Shown: positions 27,034-35,483 of the stretch, piece after piece
How positions within the stretch are numbered: position 1 is the first letter of the stretch
Layout: the number at the start of each line of letters is the position of its first letter
Assembly: GCF_022669055.1 (NCBI RefSeq)
Contig: NZ_JAJMLW010000001.1
Location: forward strand, 372,001-436,000
DNA from: Adlercreutzia faecimuris
GTDB taxonomy: Bacteria; Actinomycetota; Coriobacteriia; Coriobacteriales; Eggerthellaceae
Length of the DNA stretch: 64,000 nt
Direction of reading: 5' to 3'
Notes under the pieces: generated by a model
Database searches by the model: none
What the model was told of the DNA's origin: nothing
Seen by the model: the letters and a program-made list of their open reading frames with translations, nothing else
Translations under genes and position numbers: made by a program

Positions 27034-27664
27034 GAGCCACGGATCGGTGCGCATGGGCCCCATCAGCCTGTTCGCCCTCATCATCATCTTGTGCCTGGCG
27101 GTCATGGCGGTGCTTGCCGTCACCACCGCCCAGGCGACCTACGCGCTCACGCAGCGCCAGGGCACCGCGGCTGCGGAGGCCTATCAGGCCGAGACGGCCG
27201 CCCAGCGCTTCATGGGCGCCCTCGACGCCGAGCTGGCCGCCGTGCACGCCGCCGACCTGCCGCCGAACCAGACGCTGGCGGCGGTGGAGCAGGCGCTCCC
27301 GGGCCTGTGCGAGGAGGCCGTCGCCGCCACGGCGGACGCCGATGGCGCCCCGGTGGCGATCGAGGCCGAGGCGAGCATCATCACCACCGACAAGGCGGCC
27401 AACCTGGCCGGCATCGTCGGCGTCGGCCGCACGGGCGACCCGCTGCGCGACGGGACGCCCGTCGAGGGCATGACCCCGCTGCTCGACGACAAGCTGGGCG
27501 CCGTGCACGCCGCCTTCGTCACCGACGGCGGCCATGCGCTCGACGTCATCGCGGCCCTCTGCGATGACGGCACCTACGAGATTCTTTCCTGGAAGGCAAC
27601 GACGTTGTGGAACGAGGAGGGCGCGGGCGAGACCCTGTGGTCGGGATCGCCTTCCCTCGGATAG
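27026..27664 (+). CDS. Small pseudopilin-like membrane protein
   Basis: The ~212-residue protein begins with a short basic leader, then RMGPISLFALIIILCLAVMAVLAV, a single helix after a Gly that could be a prepilin-type processing point but lacks Glu at +5. The outer region is Ala-rich and helical. ATG 27026 has GGGAGGTGG in front and overlaps the upstream stop. The PilT-type gene follows after eight bases, so the genes from 24565 to 28746 form one operon. Confidence 0.7.
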   Translation: MAKSHGSVRMGPISLFALIIILCLAVMAVLAVTTAQATYALTQRQGTAAAEAYQAETAAQRFMGALDAELAAVHAADLPPNQTLAAVEQALPGLCEEAVAATADADGAPVAIEAEASIITTDKAANLAGIVGVGRTGDPLRDGTPVEGMTPLLDDKLGAVHAAFVTDGGHALDVIAALCDDGTYEILSWKATTLWNEEGAGETLWSGSPSLG

Positions 27665-27672
27665 GAGAACCG

Positions 27673-28746
27673 ATGAACCTGCAGCAGCTTCTCAAGGACA
27701 TGGTGGACGCCAAGGCCTCCGACGTGTACATCATCGCGGGCCTGCCGCTCACCTACCAGGTGAGCGGGCGCCAGGTGCGCCTGGGCGACCAGCCCCTCAT
27801 GCCCGCCGACACCGACGCGCTCGTGCGCGCCATCTACGCCGAGGCGCATCGCTCCATGGCGCCCTTCGACGAGTCGCGCAACCACGACGACGACTTCTCG
27901 TTCGCCATCGGCGGCATCGGCCGCTTCCGCGTGAACGTGTTCCGCCAGCGCGGGTCGCTGGCCGCCGTCATCCGCGTCATCCCCTTCACGCTGCCCAACC
28001 CGGCCGACTTCAACATCCCCGACGCCGTCATGGACTGCGCCGAGTTCCAGAAGGGCCTCGTGCTGGTGACCGGCCCGGCCGGCGCCGGCAAGTCCACCAC
28101 CCTGGCGTGCATCATCGATCGCCTCAACAACGAGCGGACGGGCCACATCATCACGATGGAGGATCCCATCGAGTACGTGCATCGCCACGGCAGCTGCATC
28201 GTGACCCAGCGCGAGGTGCCCACCGACGTGGCCACCTACGCCGAGGCGCTGCGCTCGGCCATGCGCGAGTCACCCGACGTCATCCTGCTGGGCGAGATGC
28301 GCGACCAGGAGACCATCGGCACGGCCGTGACCGCCGCCGAGATGGCGCAGCTGCTGTTCTCGACCCTGCACACCACCGGCGCGGCCAACACCGTCGACCG
28401 CATCATCGACGCGTTCCCGGCCAACCAGCAGCGCCAGATCCGCATCCAGCTTTCGATGGTGCTGCAGGCCGTCGTGAGCCAGCAGCTCGTGCCCACCGTG
28501 GACGGCGGCGTGGTGCCGGCCTTCGAGATCATGATCGCCAACACCGCCATCCGCAACCTCATCCGCGAGGCCAAGACGCACCAGATGGACTCGGTCATCG
28601 CCGCCGGCGCCGCCGAGGGCATGCGCACCATGGACCAGAGCCTGTTCGAGCTGGTGGCCTCCGGGCTGGTCGAGCGCGAGGTGGCCCTCCAGTGCAGCAT
28701 CCACCAGGAGGCCCTCGCCAAGCGCCTCGACACCGAGGGGCTGTAG
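27673..28746 (+). CDS. pilT: PilT-type secretion/retraction ATPase
   Basis: The ~357-residue cytoplasmic hexameric ATPase of the type II/IV secretion superfamily has an N-terminal PAS-like part with SDVYIIAGLPLTYQVSG, Walker A GPAGAGKST (~137-145), the Asp box ITMEDPIE, Walker B VILLGEMRD and the His box TLHTTGAANTVDRIIDAFP. The sequence is closer to PilT (retraction) than PilB (assembly). ATG 27673 is chosen from AGGAGAACC just upstream. It is the only secretion ATPase in this operon, and no prepilin peptidase or PilB is in the window. Confidence 0.9.
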   Translation: MNLQQLLKDMVDAKASDVYIIAGLPLTYQVSGRQVRLGDQPLMPADTDALVRAIYAEAHRSMAPFDESRNHDDDFSFAIGGIGRFRVNVFRQRGSLAAVIRVIPFTLPNPADFNIPDAVMDCAEFQKGLVLVTGPAGAGKSTTLACIIDRLNNERTGHIITMEDPIEYVHRHGSCIVTQREVPTDVATYAEALRSAMRESPDVILLGEMRDQETIGTAVTAAEMAQLLFSTLHTTGAANTVDRIIDAFPANQQRQIRIQLSMVLQAVVSQQLVPTVDGGVVPAFEIMIANTAIRNLIREAKTHQMDSVIAAGAAEGMRTMDQSLFELVASGLVEREVALQCSIHQEALAKRLDTEGL

Positions 28747-28772
28747 GGTTCGACGATACGACGCGAAAGGGA

Positions 28773-28801
28773 AGGGGTCCTCTTCGGAGGGCCCCTTTTT
28801 T
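28773..28801 (+). terminator. Terminator of the pilus-like operon
   Basis: GGGGTCCTC and GAGGGCCCC pair around TTCG with one mismatch, followed by TTTTTT. Confidence 0.85.
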
Positions 28802-28849
28802 CGTGCGAACGGCCCGCTTGAGGCCGTCTTTTCCCTGACCTTCGCAGTC

Positions 28850-29177
28850 ATCTTTAGTGACCTATTTTTGGTATACTTACGCCCCAAGTGGGGTATATTT
28901 TAGAGTTAACTCGAACTAAAAGTATACAAACCGGCAACATATGCACATCGCAACGCTCATCGTTCGGTACTTCCCTTGTATTAAGGAAGATGCCGTCGGT
29001 ACACTGCTGGTACTGGAGAAATCCAGGAATGCGGCTCTTAAGCGGAATGGAGCGCATAACGGTACCCGATTCCGCCGGCCGCGAAATTCTACGATCCTGC
29101 GCTACCGCGCCAGACGCCCGAGATTCTGCGCCTTCCCCGGCGAGTTCACATCGTAGACGTTAGGTTAGGAGGCTGCA
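28850..29177 (+). promoter_or_regulatory. AT-rich regulatory region upstream of the Rrf2 gene
   Basis: This region is much lower in GC than its surroundings and contains no supported gene. It holds GTATAC at 28871 and 28922, CCCC-AAGT-GGGG (28882-28893), the perfect palindrome GAGTTAACTC (28903-28912) and TATATT at 28894-28899. These are candidate operators and promoter for the Rrf2 regulator that follows. Confidence 0.45.
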
Positions 29178-29663
29178 GTGCAACTCAAGGCATCAACAGA
29201 CTATGGACTGCGCGCCGTCCTGTATCTGGCCGAGCAGGACACCACCTGCTCTTCCAAGGATATCGCCCACGACATGTCCATACCCCGCGACTATCTGATC
29301 CAACTGGCCCAGCTGCTCAGGAACGCCGGCATCATCGAGGCGCGCCCGGGCAAGCACGGGGGCTACCGGCTTGCGCGCGACCCCGAGGACATATCGCTCC
29401 TCCAGGTCATCAGCGCCATCGACGAGGACGCCAAGGACACCACGCGCGCCCGCCGCGAGGATCGCAAGAACGCGGCCATGGTGGGCAACGTGAAGAAGGC
29501 CTACGACCTGGTCATGGAAAGCTACGACGCCTACCTCGACTCCATCACGCTGGCCATGCTGCTCGACTGCGCGAAGGACGCGGGCCGCGGACGCGAGTAC
29601 CTGGCCGAGCGCCTGGGCGACGAGTCCAAGCGCCTGCTCATCCCCGAGGCCAAGATAGCCTAG
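29178..29663 (+). CDS. Rrf2-family transcriptional regulator
   Basis: The 161-residue protein has the Rrf2 winged-helix domain at its N-terminus (MQLKASTDYGLRAVLYLAEQ, then SIPRDYLIQLAQLLRNAGIIEARPGKHGGYRLAR). The three clustered cysteines that hold an Fe-S cluster in IscR and NsrR are absent; only two isolated Cys are present. It is therefore probably a cluster-free member. AGGAGGCTGCAGTG gives a GTG start. The AT-rich region upstream offers palindromes for autoregulation. The target is unknown; it is convergent with the magnesium transporter pair and separated from it by a shared terminator. Confidence 0.85.
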   Translation: MQLKASTDYGLRAVLYLAEQDTTCSSKDIAHDMSIPRDYLIQLAQLLRNAGIIEARPGKHGGYRLARDPEDISLLQVISAIDEDAKDTTRARREDRKNAAMVGNVKKAYDLVMESYDAYLDSITLAMLLDCAKDAGRGREYLAERLGDESKRLLIPEAKIA

Positions 29664-29692
29664 GCGCCCGGCGCCTGGCACGGACGGAAGAG

Positions 29693-29730
29693 AAGGGGCG
29701 GCGCCTCCTGCGGGAGCGCGCCGCCCCTTT
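29693..29730. terminator. Bidirectional terminator
   Basis: AAGGGGCGGCGC (29693-29704) pairs with GCGCCGCCCCTT (29718-29729) around a hairpin loop. It sits between the convergent Rrf2 and transporter genes. Confidence 0.8.
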
Positions 29731-29792
29731 GCGTGCGCACGAGGGCCGGGGCCGGGTGCGGGTGGGCCGGGGCGCGGGTGCGCGCGGGCGCG

Positions 29793-31094
29793 CTACCCCA
29801 GCCCGAGCACCTGCATCGCCAGCAGCGCGACGGTGAGCACGGCCACTACGGCCACGGTCGCCCACACGAGCACGCGCGACACCACGCGCGAGCGGTACGC
29901 GCCCATGACGCGCTTGTCCGCCGCGATGATGGCCATGAACGCCAGCAGCACCGGCAGGATGATGCCGTTGACGAACTGCGCCGTCAGCATCACCGACAGC
30001 AGGTTGATGCCCGGGATGAGCACGACCGCCGCCGAGAACGCGATGACGAACGTGAAGATGCCCTTGAAGGTGGGCGCCTCCTTCCACTTGAAGGACACGC
30101 CGGCCTCCCACCCGAAGGCCTCGCAGATGACGAACGCCGTGGTCAGCGGCAGCACGCACGCGGCCAGAAACGACGCCGCCACCAGCCCGATGGCGAACAG
30201 CGCCTCGGCGTACTGCCCGGCGAAGGGCGCCAGCGCCCGCGCCGCGTCGGCCGCGCTGTTGATGGCGATGCCCTGGGGGTGCAGCACCGCGCCGGTGGTG
30301 ACGATGATGAACCACGCCACCAGGCACGCGGCGATGGTGCCCGACACTGCGTCGACCCGCTGCAGCGGCAAGTCCTTGGGCGTGAGGCCCTTCTCCACCA
30401 CGTTGGATTGCGTGAAGAACATCATCCACGGCGCGATGGTGGTGCCGATCATGGCGATGACGAGCGCGATGAACGCCGGATCGCCGTCTACCTGGGGCAC
30501 GACGGTGTGCTCGATCGCCTGGCCCCAGTCCGGGTCGGCCAGGAACGCCGCGATGATGTAGGTGACGAACACGAACGATAGCGCCAGGAACACGCCCTGC
30601 ACGCGCTTGTAGGACCCGCCCACCACCAGCAGCCACACGGCCAGCGCCGCCACGGGCACCGACACGTACTTCGACACGCCGAACATCTCCATGCCGCTGG
30701 CGATGCCCGCGAACTCCGAGAACGTGGTGGCCACGTTGCCGATGAGCAGCGCCAGCATGGCGAGCGCCGTCAGGCGGATGCCGAAGCGCTCGCGGATGAG
30801 CGCCGCGAACCCCTTGCCGGTGACCGCGCCCATGCGCCCGGCCGTGGTCTCCACCACCGCCAGCAGCACGCACATGATGGGGATGACCCACAGGGTGCCG
30901 AACCCGAACTGCGCGCCGGCCGTGGAGTAGGTGGATATGCCGCCGGCGTCGTTGCCGGCCATGGCCGTGACGATGCCCGGCCCCATGGCCGCCAGCACCA
31001 GCAGCATCTTGTTGGGCTTTCTCGCCGGAGCGTCCTCGCGCTGGAGCTCGGCCTCGCGGGCCGCCAGGTCGCGCCTGTCCCTTCCGAACCTCAT
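29793..31094 (-). CDS. NRAMP-related magnesium transporter (NRMT type)
   Basis: The 433-residue protein of the SLC11/NRAMP fold has about eleven membrane helices. The two metal-site motifs differ from manganese/iron NRAMPs. Helix 1 carries NDAGG where classical members have DPGN, and helix 6 carries APWMMFF where classical members have an AxMPH-like motif with the metal-binding Met. Loss of the Asn and Met with retention of the Asp is the pattern described for NRMTs, the Mg2+-transporting branch known from Eggerthella lenta. It should import Mg2+ (possibly also Mn2+). It follows the MgtE-N/CBS gene by 12 bases in the same operon, which supports a magnesium role. Confidence 0.85.
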   Translation of the reverse strand: MRFGRDRRDLAAREAELQREDAPARKPNKMLLVLAAMGPGIVTAMAGNDAGGISTYSTAGAQFGFGTLWVIPIMCVLLAVVETTAGRMGAVTGKGFAALIRERFGIRLTALAMLALLIGNVATTFSEFAGIASGMEMFGVSKYVSVPVAALAVWLLVVGGSYKRVQGVFLALSFVFVTYIIAAFLADPDWGQAIEHTVVPQVDGDPAFIALVIAMIGTTIAPWMMFFTQSNVVEKGLTPKDLPLQRVDAVSGTIAACLVAWFIIVTTGAVLHPQGIAINSAADAARALAPFAGQYAEALFAIGLVAASFLAACVLPLTTAFVICEAFGWEAGVSFKWKEAPTFKGIFTFVIAFSAAVVLIPGINLLSVMLTAQFVNGIILPVLLAFMAIIAADKRVMGAYRSRVVSRVLVWATVAVVAVLTVALLAMQVLGLG

Positions 31095-31106
31095 GGCGAC
31101 CGCCCG

Positions 31107-32474
31107 CTAGTCGGAGAACCCGTGGAAGCCGGTGGCGTCCAGTATCTGCAGCAGCACGAGTGTGTACAGGGCCAGCACCAGGATGCCGGCCATCACGATG
31201 CCGAGCACCTTGCCCACGGTGGCGCGCGTTCTCTCGCCGGACACGTCGTCCTCGATGGCGTCCCAGGCGTCGTCGACGGTGACGATGCCCAGCAGGGCGC
31301 CGCGCTCGTCCACCACGGGCATGGCGGGGATGTCGTACTTGAAGATGTCGGCGGCCACGTCCTCCTCGGTCTCGGCCGGGGTGACGCTGATGACGTCGTC
31401 GTACATCACGTCGCCGATGACGCGGCTGTCCTCGGTCAGCACCAGCGTGCGCAGCGACACCACGCCCACCAGCTTGCCGTAGTCGTCGGTGACGTAGACG
31501 TAGTGGACGGTGGGGTGGTCGTCGTCCAGCTCGCGCAGCACCTCGATGGTCTCGCCGACCGTCTTGTCGCGCTCGACGGCGACGAACTGGGTGGTCATCA
31601 TGCCGCCCGCGGTGCCGTCCTTGTAGCCGAGCAGCCGGCGGATCTCGGCCGCGTCCTCGACGCCCATCAGGCGCAGGAGCGTCTCGGCCTTCTCGTAGGG
31701 CAGGTCGCGCACGATGTCGGCGGCGTCGTCCGGGTCCATGTCGCCGATGAGGCGCGCGGCGCGCACGTCGTCCAAATCGTCGATGAACTCGGCCTGGTAC
31801 TCGTCCTCCATCTCGGATATAGCCTCGGTGGCCTGGGCGTCGTCCAGGTGCTCGAACACGGCGGCGCGCTGCTGCGGGTCGAGCTGCTCCAGGATGTCGG
31901 CCACGTCGGCGGGATGCAGCTCGTCCAGGCGCCGGTGGGTCACCGACAGCTGCACCTCGGACAGGTCGCGGTCGAGCAGGTCCATGTAGTTCCACGCGAT
32001 GATCTGCTCGTCGATCTTGTGGTTGACGGCGCGGCCCACGGCCACCGCCGCCTTCTCCACCCAGGGGTGCAGGCCGCGCAGGATGCCGCGCATGCCCACC
32101 TCGGCGCCGAGCAGGCGCAGCTGGGTGCCCGACTGCGACAGCTTGAGGTCGTTCACGCGCACGACCTTCATGCCCTGGGTGTCCACGATCTGGCGGTTGA
32201 GCAGGTCGCGGGCCAGCAGCACCTCGTCGGGCTGCAGGTAGCTGAAGCGGATGTCATGGGCCGGCACGGCCAGCGTGATGCCGTCCTCGTCGAACAGGTC
32301 GACGTACTTGCGCCAGGAGATCATGAACGGCACCTTCCCCGGCCCCTGGAAGGCCAGGCTGGTGATGCGCGGAAAGACCTCGCCCGTGGATATGGCCAGG
32401 TCGGATATGGTGCCGATCTTCTCACCCGTGGCGTCGACCACGGGCTTGCCCAGCATTTGCGATAGATAGAGCAT
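31107..32474 (-). CDS. PRC-barrel / MgtE-N / CBS protein, probable Mg2+ sensor subunit
   Basis: The ~455-residue protein has two PRC-barrel-like segments (about 1-75 and 80-150), an MgtE N-terminal superhelical domain (~160-290, acidic, with LHPADVADILEQLDP and DLPYEKAETLLRLMG), two CBS domains (~295-420) and one C-terminal membrane helix (~430-450). In MgtE channels the N and CBS domains bind Mg2+ and gate a five-helix pore. That pore is missing here and replaced by a single helix. Placed directly before an NRMT gene, it probably senses cytosolic Mg2+ and regulates or anchors the transporter. The ATG at 32474 has AAGGGA upstream and fits the family start MLYLSQMLG. Confidence 0.85.
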   Translation of the reverse strand: MLYLSQMLGKPVVDATGEKIGTISDLAISTGEVFPRITSLAFQGPGKVPFMISWRKYVDLFDEDGITLAVPAHDIRFSYLQPDEVLLARDLLNRQIVDTQGMKVVRVNDLKLSQSGTQLRLLGAEVGMRGILRGLHPWVEKAAVAVGRAVNHKIDEQIIAWNYMDLLDRDLSEVQLSVTHRRLDELHPADVADILEQLDPQQRAAVFEHLDDAQATEAISEMEDEYQAEFIDDLDDVRAARLIGDMDPDDAADIVRDLPYEKAETLLRLMGVEDAAEIRRLLGYKDGTAGGMMTTQFVAVERDKTVGETIEVLRELDDDHPTVHYVYVTDDYGKLVGVVSLRTLVLTEDSRVIGDVMYDDVISVTPAETEEDVAADIFKYDIPAMPVVDERGALLGIVTVDDAWDAIEDDVSGERTRATVGKVLGIVMAGILVLALYTLVLLQILDATGFHGFSD

Positions 32475-32697
32475 AGGCGTATCCCTTACGTCGTCGCGCA
32501 TCGCGCGTCCGCGGGGACGGGGCGGCGGTCACGCGCGGGGCGTGGCGGGCCGGAGGGTCAGTTGTGCATGCGGGCGCAGATTCGATGCGTCACAGCCGTC
32601 TTCCGGCTGCCGACGCAGGGAGGGGAGCCGGAAGGTTACATACTGTGAGGTTTCGATTTTCGAACCTTCAAGTACGTTCCTTTCCCTAGACAACAAA

Positions 32698-32730
32698 AAA
32701 CCGCACGTGCTGTTGCCAGTCGTTGCGGAT
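32698..32730 (-). terminator. Possible terminator of tRNA-Arg
   Basis: On the minus strand an imperfect stem based on CCGCA/TGCGG is followed by a run of T (AAAAAA at 32695-32700 on the plus strand). It is weak. Confidence 0.4.
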
Positions 32731-32744
32731 CTCAGGTGCTGAAG

Positions 32745-32821
32745 TGGTGCGCCGTGAGGGATTCGAACCCCCGACGTACTGATTCGTAGTCAGTCCCTCT
32801 ATCCAGCTGAGGTAACGGCGC
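32745..32821 (-). tRNA. tRNA-Arg (anticodon ACG)
   Basis: The minus strand gives acceptor stem GCGCCGT/ACGGCGC, a D-arm CCTCAGC, an anticodon stem ACTGA/TCAGT with loop CTACGAA (anticodon ACG, wobble A expected to be deaminated by TadA) and a GGTTCGAATCC T-arm. The 3' CCA is encoded. The tadA gene is in this window at 35484. Confidence 0.95.
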
Positions 32822-32979
32822 ACATCCGAACAGCGAAGCCTATTTAACCATGGCCCCCCGGGGCTGTCAATGAGAATTTCCCGAAACTCGGAAAGTTTTG
32901 CCGCGGGCCGCGGAGGCCCTTCGGCGGGTCGGCGGGCAGGGTATCATAGGCGGACGATAGACGAGAAGGGAACCCCCGC

Positions 32980-34470
32980 ATGGCCGATCTCACGCCCATC
33001 AGCATCGCCAACCCCCAGTCGCCCGAGGCGGGCCGCCCCGCGGCCTACGACCCCACGCTGGACGTCGACACGCGCGCCTTCGACGCGAGCATCGACGCTG
33101 ACGAGGCTCTTCCCATCGACGAGGAGGAGGCCCGCAAGGTCGCCCTGTTCGGGCGGTTCCACAGCGTGAACGCCATCCCGGCCGAGCAGTACGAGCGCTA
33201 CGACGTGAAGCGCGGCCTGCGCAACGCCGACGGCACCGGCGTCATCGTGGGCATGACCAACATATCCAACGTCCACGGCTACACGGTGTCCGACGACGGC
33301 CGCAAGATAGCCGACGACGGCTCGCTGCTGCTGCGCGGCTACGAGCTGTACGACCTGCTCGGCGACGTGTCGCCCGCGCGCCGCTTCGCCTACGAGGAGG
33401 TGGCCTACCTGCTGCTGATGGGCGAGCTGCCCACCCAGGCCCAGCTCGACCGCTTCGTGGAGGTCGTCGACTCGCAGCGCGAGCTGCCCGACGGCTTCAC
33501 CGCGTCGATGCTCATGCGCCACACGCCGCCCGACATCATGAACGTGCTGGCGCGCTCGGTGCTGCAGCTCTACGCCTACGACGACTTCGCCGAGGACCGC
33601 TCGCCCGAGCACGAGATCCACACCGCGCTGTCGCTCATATCGCGGCTGCCGCGCATCATGGTGCTCACCTACTACTCCAAGCGCGCCCGCTACGAGCACG
33701 AGTCCATGATCATGCACCGCTTCATCCCCGGTCAGTCCACGGCCGAGACCATCCTCTCCATGCTGCGCCCCGACCGGCAGTTCACGCCGGAGGAGGCGCG
33801 GATGCTCGACATCATGCTGTGCCTGCACGCCGAGCACGGCGGCGGCAACAACTCCACGTTCACCGCGCGCGTGCTGACCTCGTCCGACACCGACCCGTAT
33901 TCCACCTACGCGGGGGCCATCGGGTCGCTCAAGGGCCACCGCCACGGCGGCGCGAACCACCAGGTGCTGGGGATGCAGGCCGAGCTCAAGGCCGCCGTGG
34001 GCAACTGGGAGGACGACGACGAGGTGGCCGACTACCTGGCGCGCATCGTCAACAAGCAGGCCTACGACAAGACGGGCCTGGTCTACGGCATGGGGCACGC
34101 GGTGTACACGCTGTCCGATCCGCGCGCGGTCATCTGCAAGCGCTTCGCCGAGGAGCTTGCCCGCGGCACCGAGTTCGAGGCGGAGTTCAACCTGCTGCAG
34201 TCCATCGAGCGCCTGGCCCCCGAGGTCATCCTGCGTGAGAAGGGCACCAAGAAGGACATGTGCGCCAACGTGGACATGTACTCGGGCTTCGTGTACTCGA
34301 TGATGGGCATCCCGCAAGACCTGTTCACACCGCTGTTCGCCTGCGCGCGTCTGGCCGGCTGGGCCGCGCACCGCTTCGAGGAAATCGGCTCGGGCAAGCG
34401 CATCATCCGCCCCGCCTACAAGACGGCCCGCCCCGGCCGTCGCGACTACCTGCCCATCGCCGACCGCTAG
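32980..34470 (+). CDS. gltA: Citrate synthase
   Basis: The 496-residue enzyme condenses acetyl-CoA and oxaloacetate. The catalytic residues are visible: His286 in LHAEHGGGNNSTFTARV, His373 in YGMGHAVYT and the Asp near 427 in NVDMYSG. The SLKGHRHGGANHQV block binds CoA. The first ~50 residues are an extra N-terminal extension. GAGAAGGGAA precedes the ATG. It is transcribed alone; no other tricarboxylic-acid-cycle gene is near, which in such anaerobes suggests an anabolic role (2-oxoglutarate and glutamate supply). This last point is inference. Confidence 0.93.
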   Translation: MADLTPISIANPQSPEAGRPAAYDPTLDVDTRAFDASIDADEALPIDEEEARKVALFGRFHSVNAIPAEQYERYDVKRGLRNADGTGVIVGMTNISNVHGYTVSDDGRKIADDGSLLLRGYELYDLLGDVSPARRFAYEEVAYLLLMGELPTQAQLDRFVEVVDSQRELPDGFTASMLMRHTPPDIMNVLARSVLQLYAYDDFAEDRSPEHEIHTALSLISRLPRIMVLTYYSKRARYEHESMIMHRFIPGQSTAETILSMLRPDRQFTPEEARMLDIMLCLHAEHGGGNNSTFTARVLTSSDTDPYSTYAGAIGSLKGHRHGGANHQVLGMQAELKAAVGNWEDDDEVADYLARIVNKQAYDKTGLVYGMGHAVYTLSDPRAVICKRFAEELARGTEFEAEFNLLQSIERLAPEVILREKGTKKDMCANVDMYSGFVYSMMGIPQDLFTPLFACARLAGWAAHRFEEIGSGKRIIRPAYKTARPGRRDYLPIADR

Positions 34471-34540
34471 GCGCTCGTCGCGCGCGGCGGATGTGGCGGG
34501 CGGTCGTTTGGGCGCCCGTGGACACTTTTTCGGGTCGGCG

Positions 34541-34692
34541 TGGCAATCCATGGAGGTTTGGCATACTCGGAGGTGCGCTTTTCGGGGAGCGCAAGCGGTT
34601 TAGCGTGCAAAATCCCAGGTCGCGTTTTCCTCGGTTCGGCCGCTGCGGCGCGGGCGGGCGGTAAGGGTATGCCAAACCTCGATGGATTGCCA
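34541..34692. repeat. Palindrome-ended 152-bp element, copy 1
   Basis: A 26-base arm at 34541-34566 (starting TGGCAATCCATGGAGG) is repeated inverted at 34667-34692 with one mismatch. CCCAGGTCGC occurs 73 bases in from the left end. The second copy at 40850-41000 has the same arm length class, the same total length and the same CCCAGGTCGC at the same offset. It looks like a small non-autonomous (MITE-like) element or a conserved structured RNA. Confidence 0.7.
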
Positions 34693-34814
34693 TTCGAGGG
34701 GCGAATTCGCGGAAATGGACCCTCTGGTACGACGCGTCGGGCGCGCGGGTTGGTAGAGTGCGCGCAAAACGGGGCGCGGGCGCGTGGGCGTCGCGCCGGG
34801 ACGAGGAGGGCGTG

Positions 34815-35069
34815 ATGGACGAGACGAGGCGGCCGCCGGCGCCGCGCGGGCGGATGCGCATGCTGACCGACGAGGTGCTGGACGGGTTCGAGCTGGGGCA
34901 GATGCGCTGCCTGTCGTGCAGCGGCTACGGCAACTGCGGCTACAAGAGCTACTTCCTGAATCCGGCCGAGGGCGGCGTGGCGTCGGTGTGCATGCGCCGG
35001 CGCAAGCAGCTCCAGTGTCGCCGCGACGGCATCGAGTACAGCGACGACCTGCTGGCCGAGACGCTGTAG
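34815..35069 (+). CDS. Small cysteine-containing protein, unknown function
   Basis: The 84-residue protein starts at ATG 34815 with GAGGAGGGC upstream; the reading frame is open further upstream but lacks a better start. It carries MRCLSCSGYGNCGYKSYF and, 30 residues later, SVCMRRRKQLQC, five cysteines in all, which could bind zinc or an Fe-S cluster. The middle and end are basic. No family is recognised. It stands alone between the palindromic element and a terminator hairpin at 35144-35175. Confidence 0.55.
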   Translation: MDETRRPPAPRGRMRMLTDEVLDGFELGQMRCLSCSGYGNCGYKSYFLNPAEGGVASVCMRRRKQLQCRRDGIEYSDDLLAETL

Positions 35070-35143
35070 CGCCCCACGGCAAGAGCCCTCCCGGGGTGCC
35101 GCGGCCCTTCCCCGATAGGGCCCCACGGCCTCTGGTGCAGGCA

Positions 35144-35175
35144 GGCCCCCGTCCTCCTTCGGGAGGGCGGGGGCC
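35144..35175. terminator. Strong hairpin between the small Cys protein gene and tRNA-Ser
   Basis: GGCCCCCGTCCTCC pairs with GGAGGGCGGGGGCC around TTCG with one mismatch. It could terminate either flanking gene; T runs are short. Confidence 0.65.
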
Positions 35176-35184
35176 ATCAGCTTC

Positions 35185-35272
35185 TGGCGGAGGTAGTAGG
35201 ATTTGAACCCACGAGACCTTGCGGCCTAACAGTTTTCAAGACTGCCGCCTTCAACCACTCGGCCATACCTCC
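35185..35272 (-). tRNA. tRNA-Ser (anticodon TGA)
   Basis: A class II cloverleaf on the minus strand has acceptor GGAGGTA/TACCTCC, an anticodon loop CTTGAAA (anticodon TGA, codons UCA/UCG), a long variable arm and an encoded CCA. Confidence 0.95.
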
Positions 35273-35470
35273 GGGTAGGCAGCCGGCGCCTCGGCGTCGG
35301 CACGGCGGGCGCGGCGTGGCGCGGGCCGCCCGTCAGGGCGGACCGCCCGGCGCTCCCTCGGCGCGGCGGGCTCCCGACCAGCGGGAGGGCCGGCTGCGCG
35401 GGGCGCCCATCCGCGGGTAAGGATACCATAGTTTCGCGGGGCGGCCGGATGCCCGCGCGGGCGCATCTCC

Positions 35471-35476
35471 TATAAT
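35471..35476 (+). promoter_or_regulatory. tadA promoter -10, leaderless arrangement
   Basis: TATAAT ends eight bases before ATG 35484, so the expected transcription start falls on or next to the start codon. Confidence 0.6.
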
Positions 35477-35483
35477 GGTCGCC

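Noticed and set aside
28941-29156. A small gene in the AT-rich region upstream of the Rrf2 gene
   Set aside because: The frame has no ribosome binding site and no protein-like pattern; the region is better read as regulatory DNA.
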